Shown here: positions 26,001 to 38,400 of the stretch, in pieces
How positions within the stretch are numbered: the first letter of the stretch is position 1
Layout: every line of letters starts with the position of its first letter
NCBI GenBank assembly: GCA_013398175.1
Contig: VZRZ01002554.1
Coordinates: 847,108-911,107 of the forward strand
Reading direction: 5' to 3'
Length of the DNA stretch: 64,000 nt
Source of the DNA: Climacteris rufus
Lineage: Eukaryota; Chordata; Aves; Passeriformes; Climacteridae
Notes under the pieces: generated by a model
The model's database searches: none
What the model saw: the letters and a program-made list of their open reading frames with translations, nothing else
What the model was told of the DNA's origin: nothing
Made by a program: the position numbers and the translations under genes

Positions 26001-28525
26001 CTGCACAGAAATCTTCTACAGATGATGCAGATTGGTAAAGCCAATAGAGGACATCTGAATATTAGGTTTCACCTCCTATACAAATACAGGCCTTCAAATT
26101 TCAGCTTATTACATCTCTGTTGAGCTTGAATATTTTGTTCCAGAAAACCAGTCAGGGGATGGGAAATCAAGTGCTTTATGTGGTGCTTTATTCCACTTCA
26201 GCTGGTAAATTCCAATTCCCTTCCCCTGCTTCCCCAGTGTGATCCCATGCCATTCTGATGGGAACAATATGCACTGCAGAGGATAGTCCATCTTCAGAGA
26301 TCTTACTGGCATCTCAGGATCAACACCCTGTAAGACTGACCATCCATCTTCTCTCATATATACCACAGTGCCCCTCTCAGATGGTAAACTTAGCAGGCAT
26401 CTTTGTCATCGATGAGTTTGGGATCATATTTAGTGAGTTATAGTGCTGGACTGTCAGAGCCTTGTTCCCTCTAGTATCAGTAAAGTAGCTGCTCCTGTGT
26501 ACCAGGGCAACTATTGTGGCCGGTCTGGATATAGCTCTCAATCTTTATTCCTCTGCTAGGTTTCCTGAGCCATATGTGGGTCTCCTGCTGATGCTGTGTT
26601 TTTAACATTATTGCTTTCTCCTCCTGTGCTCTGACACCCAAGTTTATTAAAGTTCATTTTTATTCACCTGGAAGAAACAAAAATGGAAAAAGAAAATCCT
26701 GTCTTCAACATACACGTTTTTCTGAGGGCTTTCATGATTACACTGTTGTGTGTGTAAGTTTAAGGCAAGGCTCTGCTGAACAGGTTTATCTCTTCAGCAC
26801 GTTATCACTCTGGACAACATGATTTCATACAGGGTGGAACTAATGAGGTTCTGAGGGATTCACAATGCGGCTTCTCAAAAGCCAGTCTATCTGGGAAACT
26901 CAAGGTATTTCTGAGAAACTCTCAAGGTAATTAGGAAAATTAGGACTCCTGGAAAATCCAAGGAGTTAAAGAACTCTTGGGCTTTGCAGGTGTGTTCCTC
27001 TAACCTGTGTTTGGATATATAAAAAAATTCATACCTACCTCTCATCTCTGCAGATCTAGGAGTCTGAGTACAACAAGTGTTTGGAAGGCAAGGAAGAAGC
27101 AACACAAGAGGCTTAGTCATTAGCAGGGACTATTTTGTCTCAGCCAACATCAAACAGAACAGGGTGTTAAGCTGTCCTGCCTGTGGATCTCGATGTGTTT
27201 GTGAGAACTGAAAGCATCCCCATGGCAGGTGGGGAGGTTCTGCAGAGAGTGCTGAGGGAGCTTTTCTGACAAGACATAACCACAGCTCCAGTCGCTCCTG
27301 ATCATTTAAGATGGCTTGGCATTTTCTACAAGAAGAATAGATGTCCAGTGTCTGGGTAGGATTCTTGTTAGATCAGTTACTTTGCTTCGGCTTGAGTTTT
27401 CTGCTTACACTGTCAGCAGCAGGCACATGCCTTTTGTCTTTCCTTTCCCAAGATTTTGCAAACATTGTGCTGTGAAACAGCTACTTCCACTCATCTCCAC
27501 ATTTCATCAGGTAGAAAATATCTCCCCGATATAGTTCGTGGCCGAATATGCTCAGAATGGAAGGTGTTGATGCATTATCTCATACAGAGAAATATTAAAA
27601 AAACAAACAAAAAGAAACTTTTCTAAAGACAGTACAGAAAGTAAGCTGCTGTAGAAAAGGGGAGGATCATCTAAAAATGAAAAACAGTCAAAGTAAAGTC
27701 AATTTGTTCTTTTCATCAGAATATACAGAATTGAGTAAGTTTCCTGACTCTGTCATTACAGCATAGAAAATCCAACATCTGTATAAGTGATGAAATTTCA
27801 TAACCTCCCCCGTATAACCTTGCTTCATTTTGACACTTGTGACTTATGACAGGTTTAGAGGTCAACCCTGAAGCGTGAGTATTGTTTCAATCATGCTGCT
27901 CCCTCTCATGAATTACGTTAGCAAGGGCTTGGTCACAGTTATCTGTGCAACAAAGAAATATTGTAGTAGAAGTTGTAGCATGGTAGGATAGTTACTGTGG
28001 TGATGTAGTTAAAATGCCTGGGAGAGAGATTTTCATTGTTGAAAAGTCTACATAATAAAGTTTAATGTAGTCCATGGGACACATTTTTTTCTTAGGATTT
28101 ATGAGTGGAGCTTGGTGAGTGCTGTGTATTTTGGTCTGATCACCAAAATGGAAAATCAGAAAGGAAAAAAAGGCTCAACCAACATGATAATCTTTTGAGG
28201 TTTAGGATGAAAGGAAAAGGTTGATTTTGGATCTGAATGAAATGTTTAACTGGACTGAAATTGAAAGACTTTTACACTAATTAGTTATTTAGATAATTTA
28301 GAAACTTTTAAAGTTTCTTGTTTTTAAATGCAATGCCTATTTTTAATTGCAAAGTTTGTTTTGAAAATACCTGAGAGATTTTGAAAGATGTCAACACTGA
28401 TATGTTCTTTGGCCAAAATATTCATCACACTCTGCTCAGTTTGGTGATCTCTTTTAGTTCTACTCTAACACCGGCTTTTGGCACTCTAACTATTATTATT
28501 ATTAATAATAACCATAATATCATCA
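20046..28525. other. Non-coding stretch, no gene seen
   Basis: About 8.5 kb with no recognised exon, RNA gene or clear mobile element. Several frames near 23.8-24.7 kb overlap on both strands; that stretch is somewhat more GC-rich, which lengthens frames by chance. A run near 24700-24800 (GGTATTAATTCACATTAGC and flanks) looks like possible conserved non-coding DNA. Confidence 0.6.
28496..28511. repeat. AT-only perfect palindrome
   Basis: TTATTATTAATAATAA is a perfect 16-bp palindrome inside an ATT/AAT simple run. It probably arose from slippage of a trinucleotide repeat that changed strand sense at its centre. Confidence 0.8.
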
Positions 28526-28539
28526 CCCAGCTGTGCTTA

Positions 28540-28670
28540 GAAGGCTTGGGCACCAGTCCCAGATCTGCTATGACAAATCTTTTCAGCTCTCTGGGCTTCT
28601 GTTTCACCTCCCACTCCTTGGCTCTCTTATCTAGTCAGATTTAAAGTCATAGGGTCAGAACTCTCATATA
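28540..28670 (+). mobile_element. MIR-like SINE relic with L2/CR1-type tail
   Basis: The segment order 'CACCAGTCCCAGATCTGC', 'TATGACAAATC', 'CTCTCTGGGCTTCTGTTTC' and then 'TCTAGTCAGATTTAAAG..AGGGTCAGAACTCTC' follows a MIR-type core and the tail common in sauropsid copies (normally 'GATTGTAAGCTCTTTGGGGCAGGGACT'). Divergence is high, as expected for an old copy. No target-site duplication could be seen. Assignment is by eye. Confidence 0.5.
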
Positions 28671-29082
28671 TAGAGCCTCTTATGTATTCACCAACGCTTG
28701 CACTACTTCTTCTGCTGCAGTGGTATGAATGGTGGATTTTCTGCTCCTTCCTCTCTCATCGATCAGCCCATTATAGAGATTTTTGTGGTGTTTCAGCCTC
28801 CTAAGACAGCTAGCTCCATGAAAGAAGGGAAACTGAGGGAACAACAAGGAAATTATTTTTGTTTGCATTCTCTATGCAGAGCCCGAGTGGTTAGTTTGGG
28901 GACTGGGTGAAACTGAACTGTGTTTCTAAGAGCTGCAGCCAGTCTTCGCTTAGGTGTGATTAATTTCCATGTGAAACAAAGTAGTATACACCCCAAATAT
29001 TTTTTGCATGGAAGAAGAGCAAGGATCTGAGGAGACTGAATGTAAATATGAAATAAAACTGAGAGATAAGGAATGAAAACTT

Positions 29083-29115
29083 GGTTTTTGTTTTTGTTTT
29101 TGTTTTTTTTTTTTT
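29083..29115. repeat. (GTTTTT)n / poly(T) simple repeat
   Basis: Three to four GTTTTT units run into a T13 tract. On the minus strand this is an A-rich tail-like sequence, but no AATAAA precedes it at the expected distance, so it is annotated only as simple repeat. Confidence 0.75.
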
Positions 29116-29783
29116 ACCAAGGATACCTCTTTTGAGAGGCTTCATTTCATGATAACCTGTTACCAGCTAGAGGGAAGACCAAACGCACCTTTCTCTCCCT
29201 GCATTTTTAGCTATGTTGCTGTCTAGGAAGTAGATTTGGGGAATTGGATATGGGAGAAGGAACCATCAATAAACAAGGCACAAAGCATTGGAGCCAGTTT
29301 GAAAGCCAATTCTTGCAGTGGTGCTGATAGAAAACCACCACACTTTGGAGGCTAAATGCTGTGGAAAAAAAAAGTCTCAGAAAGGACTCAAAGAACCTAT
29401 TTCATATTGTTTAATTTTCTTCTGCGTCTGGGCCACCAGGACTTTGTATGTCTTTAGTAAATGCATTAGAATAGCATCAAAGACACCTGGCTACTTCATT
29501 TTCTCTTTCTATAGTATTTAACTGCTTGGCAACATGATTGTGGAAGGGGTTTGGACCTGCTACATAATACATTTTGGAGCAGGATTCCTTAACAAGAACC
29601 TTCAAGAAGGTTGTGCAAAGCAAGAGAGTCTGTCTGGGCTTGATAGCAGGCAGCAGGGCTGATCTGCTCTGTATTTCTGGTCTTTTTTTCCTGACTGCAC
29701 TTCCCAGAAAACAGGATTAAAAAGCTGGGAGTTTAGAAGCCAAACCACATGGAGCGCCCTTTTTTATGGTTTCTGATTTTTTG

Positions 29784-29809
29784 GTCATAACCATTTTTAT
29801 GGTTATGAC
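29784..29809. repeat. Perfect 11-bp inverted repeat with TTTT loop
   Basis: GTCATAACCAT (29784-29794) and ATGGTTATGAC (29799-29809) are exact reverse complements around TTTT. Wobble and A-T pairs can extend the stem a few bases outward. It would form a stable small hairpin in DNA or RNA. The stem is too short for a typical microRNA precursor. Confidence 0.9.
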
Positions 29810-31390
29810 TAGATAGTGATGCACCTGCCAAACAAGCATAGCTGCACTGCTGCCCTCCCTACCCCACTTTCTACAGCCTCAAGACCTGGTTATCCACACT
29901 TCCATGAGTGACAGCATTGCTGAATGCATTTCCCAGCACATCAGAGAAACACCTCACCAGAGGAAGAGCAGCTGCTGGTAGCTCTGTTGACAGTGATGTG
30001 GAAACTGAGTCAGAAGCTACTTTTAGCATAGGACTACCTTCGTCAGCTTTCAGAACAAAGCATTTCTAACTGGGCCTTGGTTAAACCTCCTTCATTCATA
30101 CTTAAGTCCAGACCTAAATCCTACTGCATAAGAGGGTGCTGGTTTCTTACCTCTCAAAATATTTCTCCCGGGACAGGTCACCAGGCCTGGCATCAAGAGG
30201 GTGATTTTTGAGCCTCAGAACACTCTTTTGTGGGTTTTGTGCTCAGAGTGGCTGCAACTTGCTACTGGTTCATTTCAACTACATCCACCGAACCGTAACT
30301 CACTACTGCATACAAGTTCAGCAGGAACATTCCCAAAACTCCCGTAGAAGAAATTTACGGTTGCTCAACGCTCTGTTACTGGCGGCCACAACTGTGTGTG
30401 CTCCACATGTCTTTGTAATCACTTAATGACTCATTTCCTTAATCTCTCATTTCCTATAGCCTTATTACAAGCAATTCATAAACCCAGATCCATAGCTGTT
30501 CTCTGGCTGGAGTCAGGAAACACTGAACTGACTGCATCTGGTTGGTTGGCTGACGTACCCCTCTCTATTCCCCTCTGAAACTTTCCACTGGACCCTGTCT
30601 TTTGCTGCAGTGACACCTACTGATGAGGTAAGAGTGTATTAACTACATTGTCCCTTGTTGCCAAACCCAGCCAGCAACCACTTCCTGGTACTAACCAGAT
30701 GTTTCTGCTCTTTTGGAGCAAATTTCACACTACATGGGGAGAAGTTTTGCACAGTCTTGACTGTAGCACACCAGTGGCCAGAAGACCTGAACAGAGATCA
30801 CTGCAGCAGGCGGAAATGGCACCTCATGTCCAGGCTTCTCATTCAGCCATCAACCAACTTATGGCCTTAGAAAGCAAACTCTGCAAGACAGCATCCCTGG
30901 GGATATTGTGTGGCACTGACTTAGGAAGCAGCCAAACAGCCAGCATGCCTTTGTTTTCCTCTGCAGATTCTTTTCTTTTTTTTTTAAGAAATAACTACTG
31001 CCAGGAAGTCATACTTGTGATACCTCCTTGTAACATCCTGTGGTGACTGGGAGAGAGGAATGACAGCCTGAACCCGATTGCTTGGTGCAGCCAGGACAAG
31101 GGTTTCTCTTTCAGGGAAGAAGTGTTTCCCTTTCAAACGTCGGTCTTTTCCCTATACAATTATTTGGAAAATTTCAGCTTCAGTTAAAAAAAAACAACCT
31201 GCAGCACCTCTAGAATAGATGAAATGGGGTCAATACTTCAGAAGGGCAAGAGGAGAGTCAAGGAAAGAATGAAGGAAATAAAGACATTTTCTCACTGGAG
31301 ACCTTGACTGTAAGCCATTTTACCATGAAGGTTATCTGTTTTCCAATATACTTAAAATATTGATTCACACGGGAGAGAGTAATGAGCATA

Positions 31391-31430
31391 GGATAGGGTA
31401 GGATAGGGCAAGACAGGATGGGATAGGTTA
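31391..31430. repeat. Degenerate 10-bp minisatellite, GGATAGGGTA-like
   Basis: Four ten-base units: GGATAGGGTA (31391), GGATAGGGCA (31401), AGACAGGATG (31411) and GGATAGGTTA (31421). G-rich strand is +. The units are only loosely telomere-like and are not TTAGGG repeats. Confidence 0.7.
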
Positions 31431-31795
31431 GGAATTATCAAAACAATCCTCAATCTACCCCCTCCTCTGAGATTCTATCTAGCTTGCACTGCTGGTTAAA
31501 TCTTAAATCTGAGGCCAGTGACCCAGAGCTGATGGAGAAGTGTTGTGAAACAGTGTTGTAAATTCTTGATCTCTGAGCCTGTCTGTGAAGGAAAGTGCTA
31601 CAATAATTGCATGGAGGTTTTGGGACATAACAGGTCTGTACAAGAGAAGGGGTACTGAGGAGGTTCTCTCTCACACTGGAGAGTGGCTGTGTTTTAGCCA
31701 CTGTTTTGTAGGATTGCTGTGCCTGAACATGAATTTCCCTTGTCATTTTAATGCAGAAGCAATGCATCTTCACCATCCATCTTCCGCTTCACCAT

Positions 31796-31915
31796 CTCCA
31801 CAACACAAATGGGGCAAGCACACTAAGAAACTAAATGATTTACCTAATGTATCAAAGGGGAGCTTCCTGAGATGTGACGAAGTAAAGCAGAATCTGCCCA
31901 CAGCCTGCAGTAAGG
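31796..31915 (-). mobile_element. Possible MIR-like relic, reversed
   Basis: The segments 'AAATGGGGCAAGCACACTAAG', 'AACTAAATGATTTACCTAATG' and 'CAGAATCTG' resemble the reverse of a MIR core (normally 'ATGGGGAAACTGAGGCACAGAG', 'TTAAGTGACTTGCCCAAGG', 'CAGAGCC'). The match is weak and could be chance. Confidence 0.3.
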
Positions 31916-33608
31916 CTTTTGCCAAACAGTGCTCTTAATAGAAAGGACCTCAGGTACTTATTAATAACTATTGACAGCACTATGTGAGGTACTTTGTGTT
32001 GTACCACCTCCTTCTGGATGGATTCTACTCACCTCTACTGCCCACTTTTCATGTAAGTTCAGGGTCTTCTGGGTAAGAATCTAAAATATCACTGTTTTGT
32101 TGCTGTGACTTCTCCTGTAGGACTCTCCAGAAAAGAGGCCCTATCTTGAAAATATAAGTCCTTCTGAGGATGGGAGGTGCTATGAAGAGAAAAATCATGG
32201 ATGCAAATCCTTTCATCTTTGATGAAGCTCCATGGTGAAATGTTTTGGGTCAGCAGTTTGAAAAAGTCTTTAGCTTTTAAAGAAATTCTGTCATGGCTGA
32301 TGGGGACATGAACAAGGGGCACTGAACCACAGGGTTTCCACAGAACCCACAAATATGAACAATGAGATCCTTCATAGATACAGGTTTGTCCCAAGTAAAT
32401 CAGAGCTGACAGAGTTCAGGGGAAGAGAGAAATGTCCTCATGGTGGTGCAGACAGATAGACAGACAGTAGAGTGGCTTTGTAGTGTCTAATTTGTTAGAA
32501 TAATGCAACAAGACAGATCACATAACATGAAAACCTTATCTAACTATTCCTGTAAACAACCTGACCTGGTGCTACAAAGAGCTCCAGTGCTGTCAGCTGA
32601 GAAACCACAGTGTTTGCACTGAGGTCTTGCAGTCCCCCAGCACAAGAAGCCATGGCATCACAGCAGATTATCTGTGATTTCCAGTTTTTGCAGGCACAGG
32701 AGGTCAGTGCCACAGCGCCTGCAGGGAATGTGACTTTTCAGCTGTCTTGCTCTCCCCAGTACACTTTGACCTTTGTGCAATCTAATATCAAAGAACCAAT
32801 TATTCTCAACACTCATATATTTTCCTCCATAGACTCAATGCTGCATGGTTGCTGGGGGCAAGGCATCATGTTAATCAAGCCAATAATTCAAGGGAAGACA
32901 GCGGGGGACTGTCATGACCAAGAGCCTGGGGTTCCACTTCTGCCTCTCAGCCATGAATATGGACTCAGTCATGTCTGCTCCTTCCTTCCCTCTCCCACCA
33001 GTCTTTGCCATGGTCCTATCCTGGTGTAAGTTATATACAGGAATCAAATGAGATACACCAGTTTATGCCAGTATCTCTTGCCATACTCAAGTTTCCCTGT
33101 CACCTATGGGTCTCCTCTTAATAGAGGCACTGCTGTCCAGTGCTTATTTATCTTTCCATTCCTCAACACCCAGAATTAGCTCTCCTCTGTCCTTGTGGCT
33201 GCAACAACTGGAGCCATTGGAAAAGTGACACTAAGAAAGGATCACTGCCTTGGTGGGACAAGAGAGAAAACAGGAGGTTGCAGTCCCACAGGACAGACCC
33301 ATCTGAGTATCCCATTGCTCACTCAGTGTCGACAGACTCCTTTGACCTCACCTGCCACCACCACATATTCTGAGTGCACAGCATCGGGATCAATGAAAAA
33401 TCAGAGACCCATCCAGGAAAGGATCTTGCTTCCAACAGCAGGCACAAGGAGCTGCCTATAATTTTCCCACCCAAAGGCATTAATGTGCAAGAAAATGCCT
33501 CAAATGTCACAAAATGCTGACAGCTTGGCTCACTGTGACCACCAAAATCCTGAAGCTAAGGAGTGAACATATTTCCCAGTTGTGCTGAACATTAACCCCA
33601 ACCCAGGA

Positions 33609-33624
33609 TGTGTGTGTGTGTGTG

Positions 33625-33655
<31 letters not shown>

Positions 33656-33656
33656 A
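33609..33656. repeat. Compound (TG)n-(TCTA)n microsatellite
   Basis: About eight TG units (33609-33625) lead straight into about eight perfect four-base units of the TATC/TCTA phase (33625-33656). Perfect tetranucleotide arrays of this length are usually polymorphic. Confidence 0.95.
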
Positions 33657-34449
33657 TTTACCTGAGTCCAAATGTGTTAGAAATTCAGTTTCAAGTGCAT
33701 GAAGACACTGACTTTTACAAGCTAATGTGGCATTGCAATATGTCCTCAGATAGAGTAAGATGAGGAGAACCCACCTTGTTAACTACTAGGAGGGAGATGT
33801 TTTACAGATATTTTATATGTTTTAATAGTGTTGTTGACTGTTCTGTCACGAAGTCTTAAGGTCTTTTAAAGTGGAAAGTGTATAGTGCTGAGTGAGTGTC
33901 TGGAAATTCATTCATTCCCGGCAGACAGGTAGGGCTAATTCTGACTAGCACAAAATTGATGGGGGTTGGAGAAAGAGGAAAAACACATAGAAGAAATAGA
34001 AGTTTATAGACTTACTGCACAGTTAAACCTGACAGGCAGGATTGTGCTTCAGCATAGTTTGTTTTCTTACAGGTGTTCCAGATTTCTTTGTTGCAAACTA
34101 AAAACATCTACAAAGGACCTGCAAGTTTCAAATCCCACTTGTACTGCATGGAGATGATGACTGCACTTTAAAAGGGCTCAGGATTATTCAGTGGCAAATC
34201 CTGGGGTGTAAAGCAGCTGAAATTTAGCCTTTATCACTATGGGTAATCAGTAGAAAAGGTTCAGTTCAGACTGCAAGAGTAAACACAGACAAGGCTGAAA
34301 GTACTCAAGGCTTCTTAAGGAGGAAAAGTATGAGGCAGGGATGTTGTTAGCTAAGACAAAACCATCATATTTTAGGAAAAATTACTAAATGCTCAGATTA
34401 TAAAGCATTCAGACATGCATATGTGAGCAGTCTTCCTCTTAATAGCAGG

Positions 34450-34457
34450 ATGCAAAT
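34450..34457 (+). promoter_or_regulatory. Perfect POU octamer
   Basis: ATGCAAAT is the consensus POU/OCT binding site. It is followed at once by a (CTTT)4 run. The word is expected about twice by chance in 64 kb counting both strands, so function is uncertain. Confidence 0.2.
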
Positions 34458-34980
34458 GCTTTCTTTCTTTCTTTTTGTAAACAGAAGAGAAAATATCAAC
34501 CTGAATAAGTTTGATTTTGAATGAATAAAAAGTCAATAATCCCCCTCTCAAAAGGGATTGCAAAATATGAGAACAGAATATGACAGCAGAAAAGCAAAAT
34601 ACTACAACTGAAATGCCTGGTTCTCTCCTTCAACATTTGAGTACTCAGTGAGTTAGAGCTGCTCTACACCAAAAGTATTACATACCAGTGCTCTTAAAAA
34701 AAGAAAAAAAAAAAAAGGAGAAAGTTAGATGCTGATGTGCCTTTTTTTTTTTGCAAATGGAGACCTGAAAAGATAGAAACCATATGCTTTATCTTCTTCA
34801 TATATATTTGGTTTTTTAAAGGAAAGAAGCTACTGGAGAAATTGAAGAGGATGACTGTAGCAGCGCGCTTGGCAGAAGCTGCTGCTTTTGAGCTTCAGGT
34901 TTTGGTGGGAAGAAAGCCCAGGCAAAGCCCTCAGCCTTCTTCCAATATCTGAACTCTCTGCCTGAGCTGTGGTAAAATCC

Positions 34981-35255
34981 TGTACCCATATCTCAGATGC
35001 CATATATGGCTATGTCCTGGAAAGCTCTTCCCCACTGGTCACTTTGAACTATGCTGTTTCCCATTGGGTGTTTCCTGATCCCATCTCCCTTTAAAAGAGC
35101 CCTGCAGGGCTTCCTCCTGACTCTTTCTTCTGGGTTACTCAGCCACCTGGATAACTCTGGACCTTCACGAAGCAACATTGGACTCATAATAAACGGCTGT
35201 TATCCCGGATAAAGGCCCTCTGTCTAAGCCTTTTATTCTCGTCTGCGCTAGTACA
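34981..35255 (+). mobile_element. Solo LTR of an endogenous retrovirus-like element (candidate)
   Basis: The segment begins TGTACC and ends GTACA, giving TG...CA termini about 275 bp apart. Promoter and processing signals lie in LTR order: inverted CCAAT box ATTGG (35063-35067), TATA-like TTTAAAA (35090-35096), then AATAAA (35188-35193) and a T-rich, CpG-containing end. A perfect CArG box, CCATATATGG, lies at 35000-35009 in the would-be U3. No primer-binding site starting TGG follows at the expected place, no gag or pol frame is near, and no flanking target duplication was found, so it would be a solo LTR. The exact ends are uncertain; an unrelated repeat is possible. Confidence 0.45.
35000..35009. 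promoter_or_regulatory. Perfect CArG box (SRF-type site)
   Basis: CCATATATGG fits the serum response factor consensus CC(A/T)6GG at every position and is a full palindrome. It lies in the U3-like part of the LTR candidate, about 80 bases upstream of the TATA-like element. Binding is inference. Confidence 0.4.
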
Positions 35256-35430
35256 TTATGCCTGGGGAAACTCTTGTCCTAGAGGAGCCAGCAGAAACGG
35301 GTTATCTGCAGTAGCTAGAACTCTGTCCTTTGGGAGAGTTATACAACTCATCCTGGCAGGGATCCCACATGCATAAAAGCGCTGTCGCTACCTCGAGAGC
35401 ATTCCGGGCTTTAGTGCTTTAGATGACCCC
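35256..35430. other. CpG-rich unidentified segment next to the LTR candidate
   Basis: Downstream of the LTR candidate the sequence keeps an unusual number of CpGs for this window, chiefly in 35370-35410 (AAAAGCGCTGTCGC, CCTCGAGAGC, TTCCGGGC). It also has a TATA-like GCATAAAAG near 35371. It could be part of the same mobile element, a second repeat, or a small regulatory segment. I do not recognise it. Retained CpGs suggest it is younger than its surroundings or unmethylated in the germ line. Confidence 0.4.
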
Positions 35431-38400
35431 TGGTACCTAAGTGGAAGATGGAAGTTAAACTCCATCTAATCAAGACTCTATGGAATGTGTGTGTTGGGGA
35501 AGAAAAGAAGAGGGGAACTTTTTCTTACCAGGACACACATATTTGAGCAGCTCTGCATGGGAACTAACATTCCCATGGTGTGGCTGTGCTTGTGCAGGTC
35601 CTCTTGGGTAATAGGATCCTCCAGCCAATAAAGGCAATGGACTGCTGGTCCTGGCTGACACCACCTTATCTCTCTGGGTCCATGGCCTTGCTCCTCCAAG
35701 GACTGATGCATCTCTATGGAGTTATGGTCATATCTCCCCAGTCCCACCGTCACTGATGCTCCCCAGTCTCTAGCTTTATGATCTAACTCGTGCATGCATT
35801 GGGGCTCCTGCATGAATGAGTGTTTTGGTACATGGCTTGGCAGGCCAGAAAAGTTGGTCCTACATGATGTATATTGAAAGCCTTTAATTCCTACAGTTTT
35901 CTACATCAGTCTCATCCTTCTTTGTCTTTCATTAATTACACTTTATTAATTGTTTTGCTTTTCATTGGAGGCATAGGCGAGAAAAAAGCAAGTGAAGCAC
36001 TCCCCAAGGAAGAAAAAGTGTCTCAAAGTAGCCCCATGAAATGGATCATTCCCAGATTTAGGAAGAGCCAGTGAGCACATCCTGGCAGGTGCTGAGAGTG
36101 CTGCAGGGGCCGAGTCTCTTCCATTTATTTTGCCTCCCAAGATCCTGTCTTCTGGCTGGATCAGTCCTTCAGACCATGTGAGAAGGAAACTGCTGAAAAG
36201 AGGAGGTGAGTGAGGGGGATGTGTTTCTTACTTTGCTTCAGAGGCAACTCCATAAATCTCCACACATTAAGGTCTTCCATATGCAGTTTTTCAATATCAG
36301 CCTGTCACTTCAAGCTGTCTGACGTGAACTGTTGGAAGGGTCTGCTGTCTTCTCCAAGGCTCATTCACATCCTACCCAGATGCCAGAAAAGTTTGAAAAA
36401 AAACCAGTGAAAAATGCAAAAGATGACAGTTGGGAGCATAGATGTTTTCCAGAGTTGCAACCTATTGACCCATTTTCATCAGGCTCAGTGGCCTAGACTA
36501 TATATCAGGATCAGGGAACATCAACCAAAGAAGGAAAAAGTCTGAAAAAATAATCACTCTCCTGGTGTACTTAAAGCCACCAAATACTATCTTCCTCAGC
36601 TCTCCCAGATCTTCTTGTAGATCTACCATCCACCTAAGACTTGGAGATTTCTGACCCATTTCACAAAAAATGCTTTGGAGTTCAGCAGGGGACTGGCTTC
36701 TATTTATTTTCCTTTTTAGGGGGAAATATGTATGTATATGGGTTTATAAACAATTCTGTTCTTACCATTATATTTCTTATTATATCATGCTCAAGTGCAA
36801 AACTTACAGAAGCAGGCAGGAACAGAATGGGAGAAAAGCAACATTGAAAACCTGCAGTGGGCTTTGAGATCCACTCAAATCCTGGTGGCACAGATCACAG
36901 AAAATTTGCAAGTTTGCATCTGAAGCTCAACTTTGTAGCTGTTTCAGCTCTTTACGGGATGCAAAAAATTTCTAAGTCCTGGATCTTGGAATTGAGCATT
37001 AATTCTCTTTCTGGATCCGACTTCTTAGCTTGGGTTCATCTAAACTCTTGGCGATTAGGGGATGAGTTAGACCAATGAAGGTGTAAATACTTGATTATTT
37101 GGAAGTATTGGGCACCACCAAAAAAACTTATTTTTAAGTGGTTTTTTCCCAAACTTCTGAGTTTTTGGGAACAGATATTTAAAATTAATGTTGTAGGACC
37201 CATTGCCACAGATTACTTTAGGAATCAAACGCACAGGTGGATTAAAACCCAGATATATTTCAGGAGAACAATTCCATTGATAAATAATACAAGAGCCTAA
37301 AGCCAGCCTCCAGCTTGAAAGGTTCTTAAACAAATGATTGCTGAGAGGATATATAATGGGCAAATACTACCTTATATGTGACCTGATTTTAAGCTCTCCC
37401 TTTACCCATACGCTATGGGTCATATTGTTGAAAGCATGTCCTGATAGAGATGGCTCATCTCATATGAAACTCAGAGAAAAGTGAGGACAAAAAGTGAAGT
37501 ATGTCTTCTTTTTTACCCTTTAGAGAAGCTTGATTCAAATAAGGAGCTAGTCAAGTTCACACTGGAAAGTTAGGAAAAAATCTAACTTCCTCCAAATAGC
37601 TGTATGTGGGGTTAGAAAAAAAACCCAAACAAACATGTCCTTTCTCAGGGTGTTGTGGTCTTGGTACTCCCATGGGACCATTGGTGTGATATTTGAGAAC
37701 CTATAGCTGCTGCAGCTAAGATCCAGCTGTGAAAGTGATGATATGCAGTAGTGACTAGGAATAGCAGGGAACCACACTTCAGTGACCCAAATGCCTCTCA
37801 CAGTCCTCTAAAATCTTTGTTGTTTGCCTACTACTACATTAACAGTCAGATATTTCCATTCAATACCGATGGGGTGTATCTGGGGTGGCACGCGGCTTGT
37901 ACCTGGAGTTAGATGTATATTTCAAATTGATTTTTCTGGGACGATACAGGTTCTTTTGAGCTCTTCTCAGGCTTTGGCTTCTGCCAATTACTATCAGTTG
38001 GGAATTTTAACAAAGCAACCAAAAAAGTACTTTACTTTGCTCCAGTTTGCCTTGGCCTACCAACTGGTTCTACACAGAGTCAAATACAGCTGTCAAGCAA
38101 TAATGTGTTTTGTTGGGTTTTTCTCTCTCTCCCTGATTATTCCTGGGCTGAAGCTGAACTGATAACCTCGGGGACTGTCTTTTTGGACTGGCTACAGACC
38201 AAGAATATAATTTCACGAAGAAGTGCTGAGGTTTCAGAAATAACATTTCACTGCAATGTGGAATGAAGCTGGCATGTTTTAAACACTGTTGAGGGACAGT
38301 GAGTTCCCCCAATGCCTCCTGCCCCTCACTGAATTCCCCACCTTTTTCCTGGGTTGCCAAGTACCAATCTGCCTTATGGAAAACATGAGTCCAGCTTGCT

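Larger units (their letters stand above)
28680..34980. other. Non-coding stretch with simple repeats, no gene seen
   Basis: No exon recognised. The stretch holds a GTTTTT/poly(T) run (29083-29115), a perfect 11-bp hairpin (29784-29809), a 10-bp minisatellite (31391-31430), a possible reversed MIR relic (31796-31915) and a compound microsatellite (33609-33656). Frames at 30648-31046 and 32610-33029 (over 130 codons) have no recognisable domain. Confidence 0.6.

Noticed and set aside
26795..26825. RE1/NRSF silencer site
   Set aside because: The left half TTCAGCAC is present but the right half does not match the required sequence.
29784..29809. MicroRNA precursor
   Set aside because: The stem is only about 11-15 pairs; a precursor needs roughly 22 or more paired positions per arm.
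31381..31435. Interstitial telomere repeat
   Set aside because: The units are GGATAGGGTA-like with a 10-base period, not TTAGGG.
32610..33029. Frame of 139 codons on +
   Set aside because: No recognisable protein family or coding-like context; a weak MIR-like resemblance near 32910 was also too poor to call.
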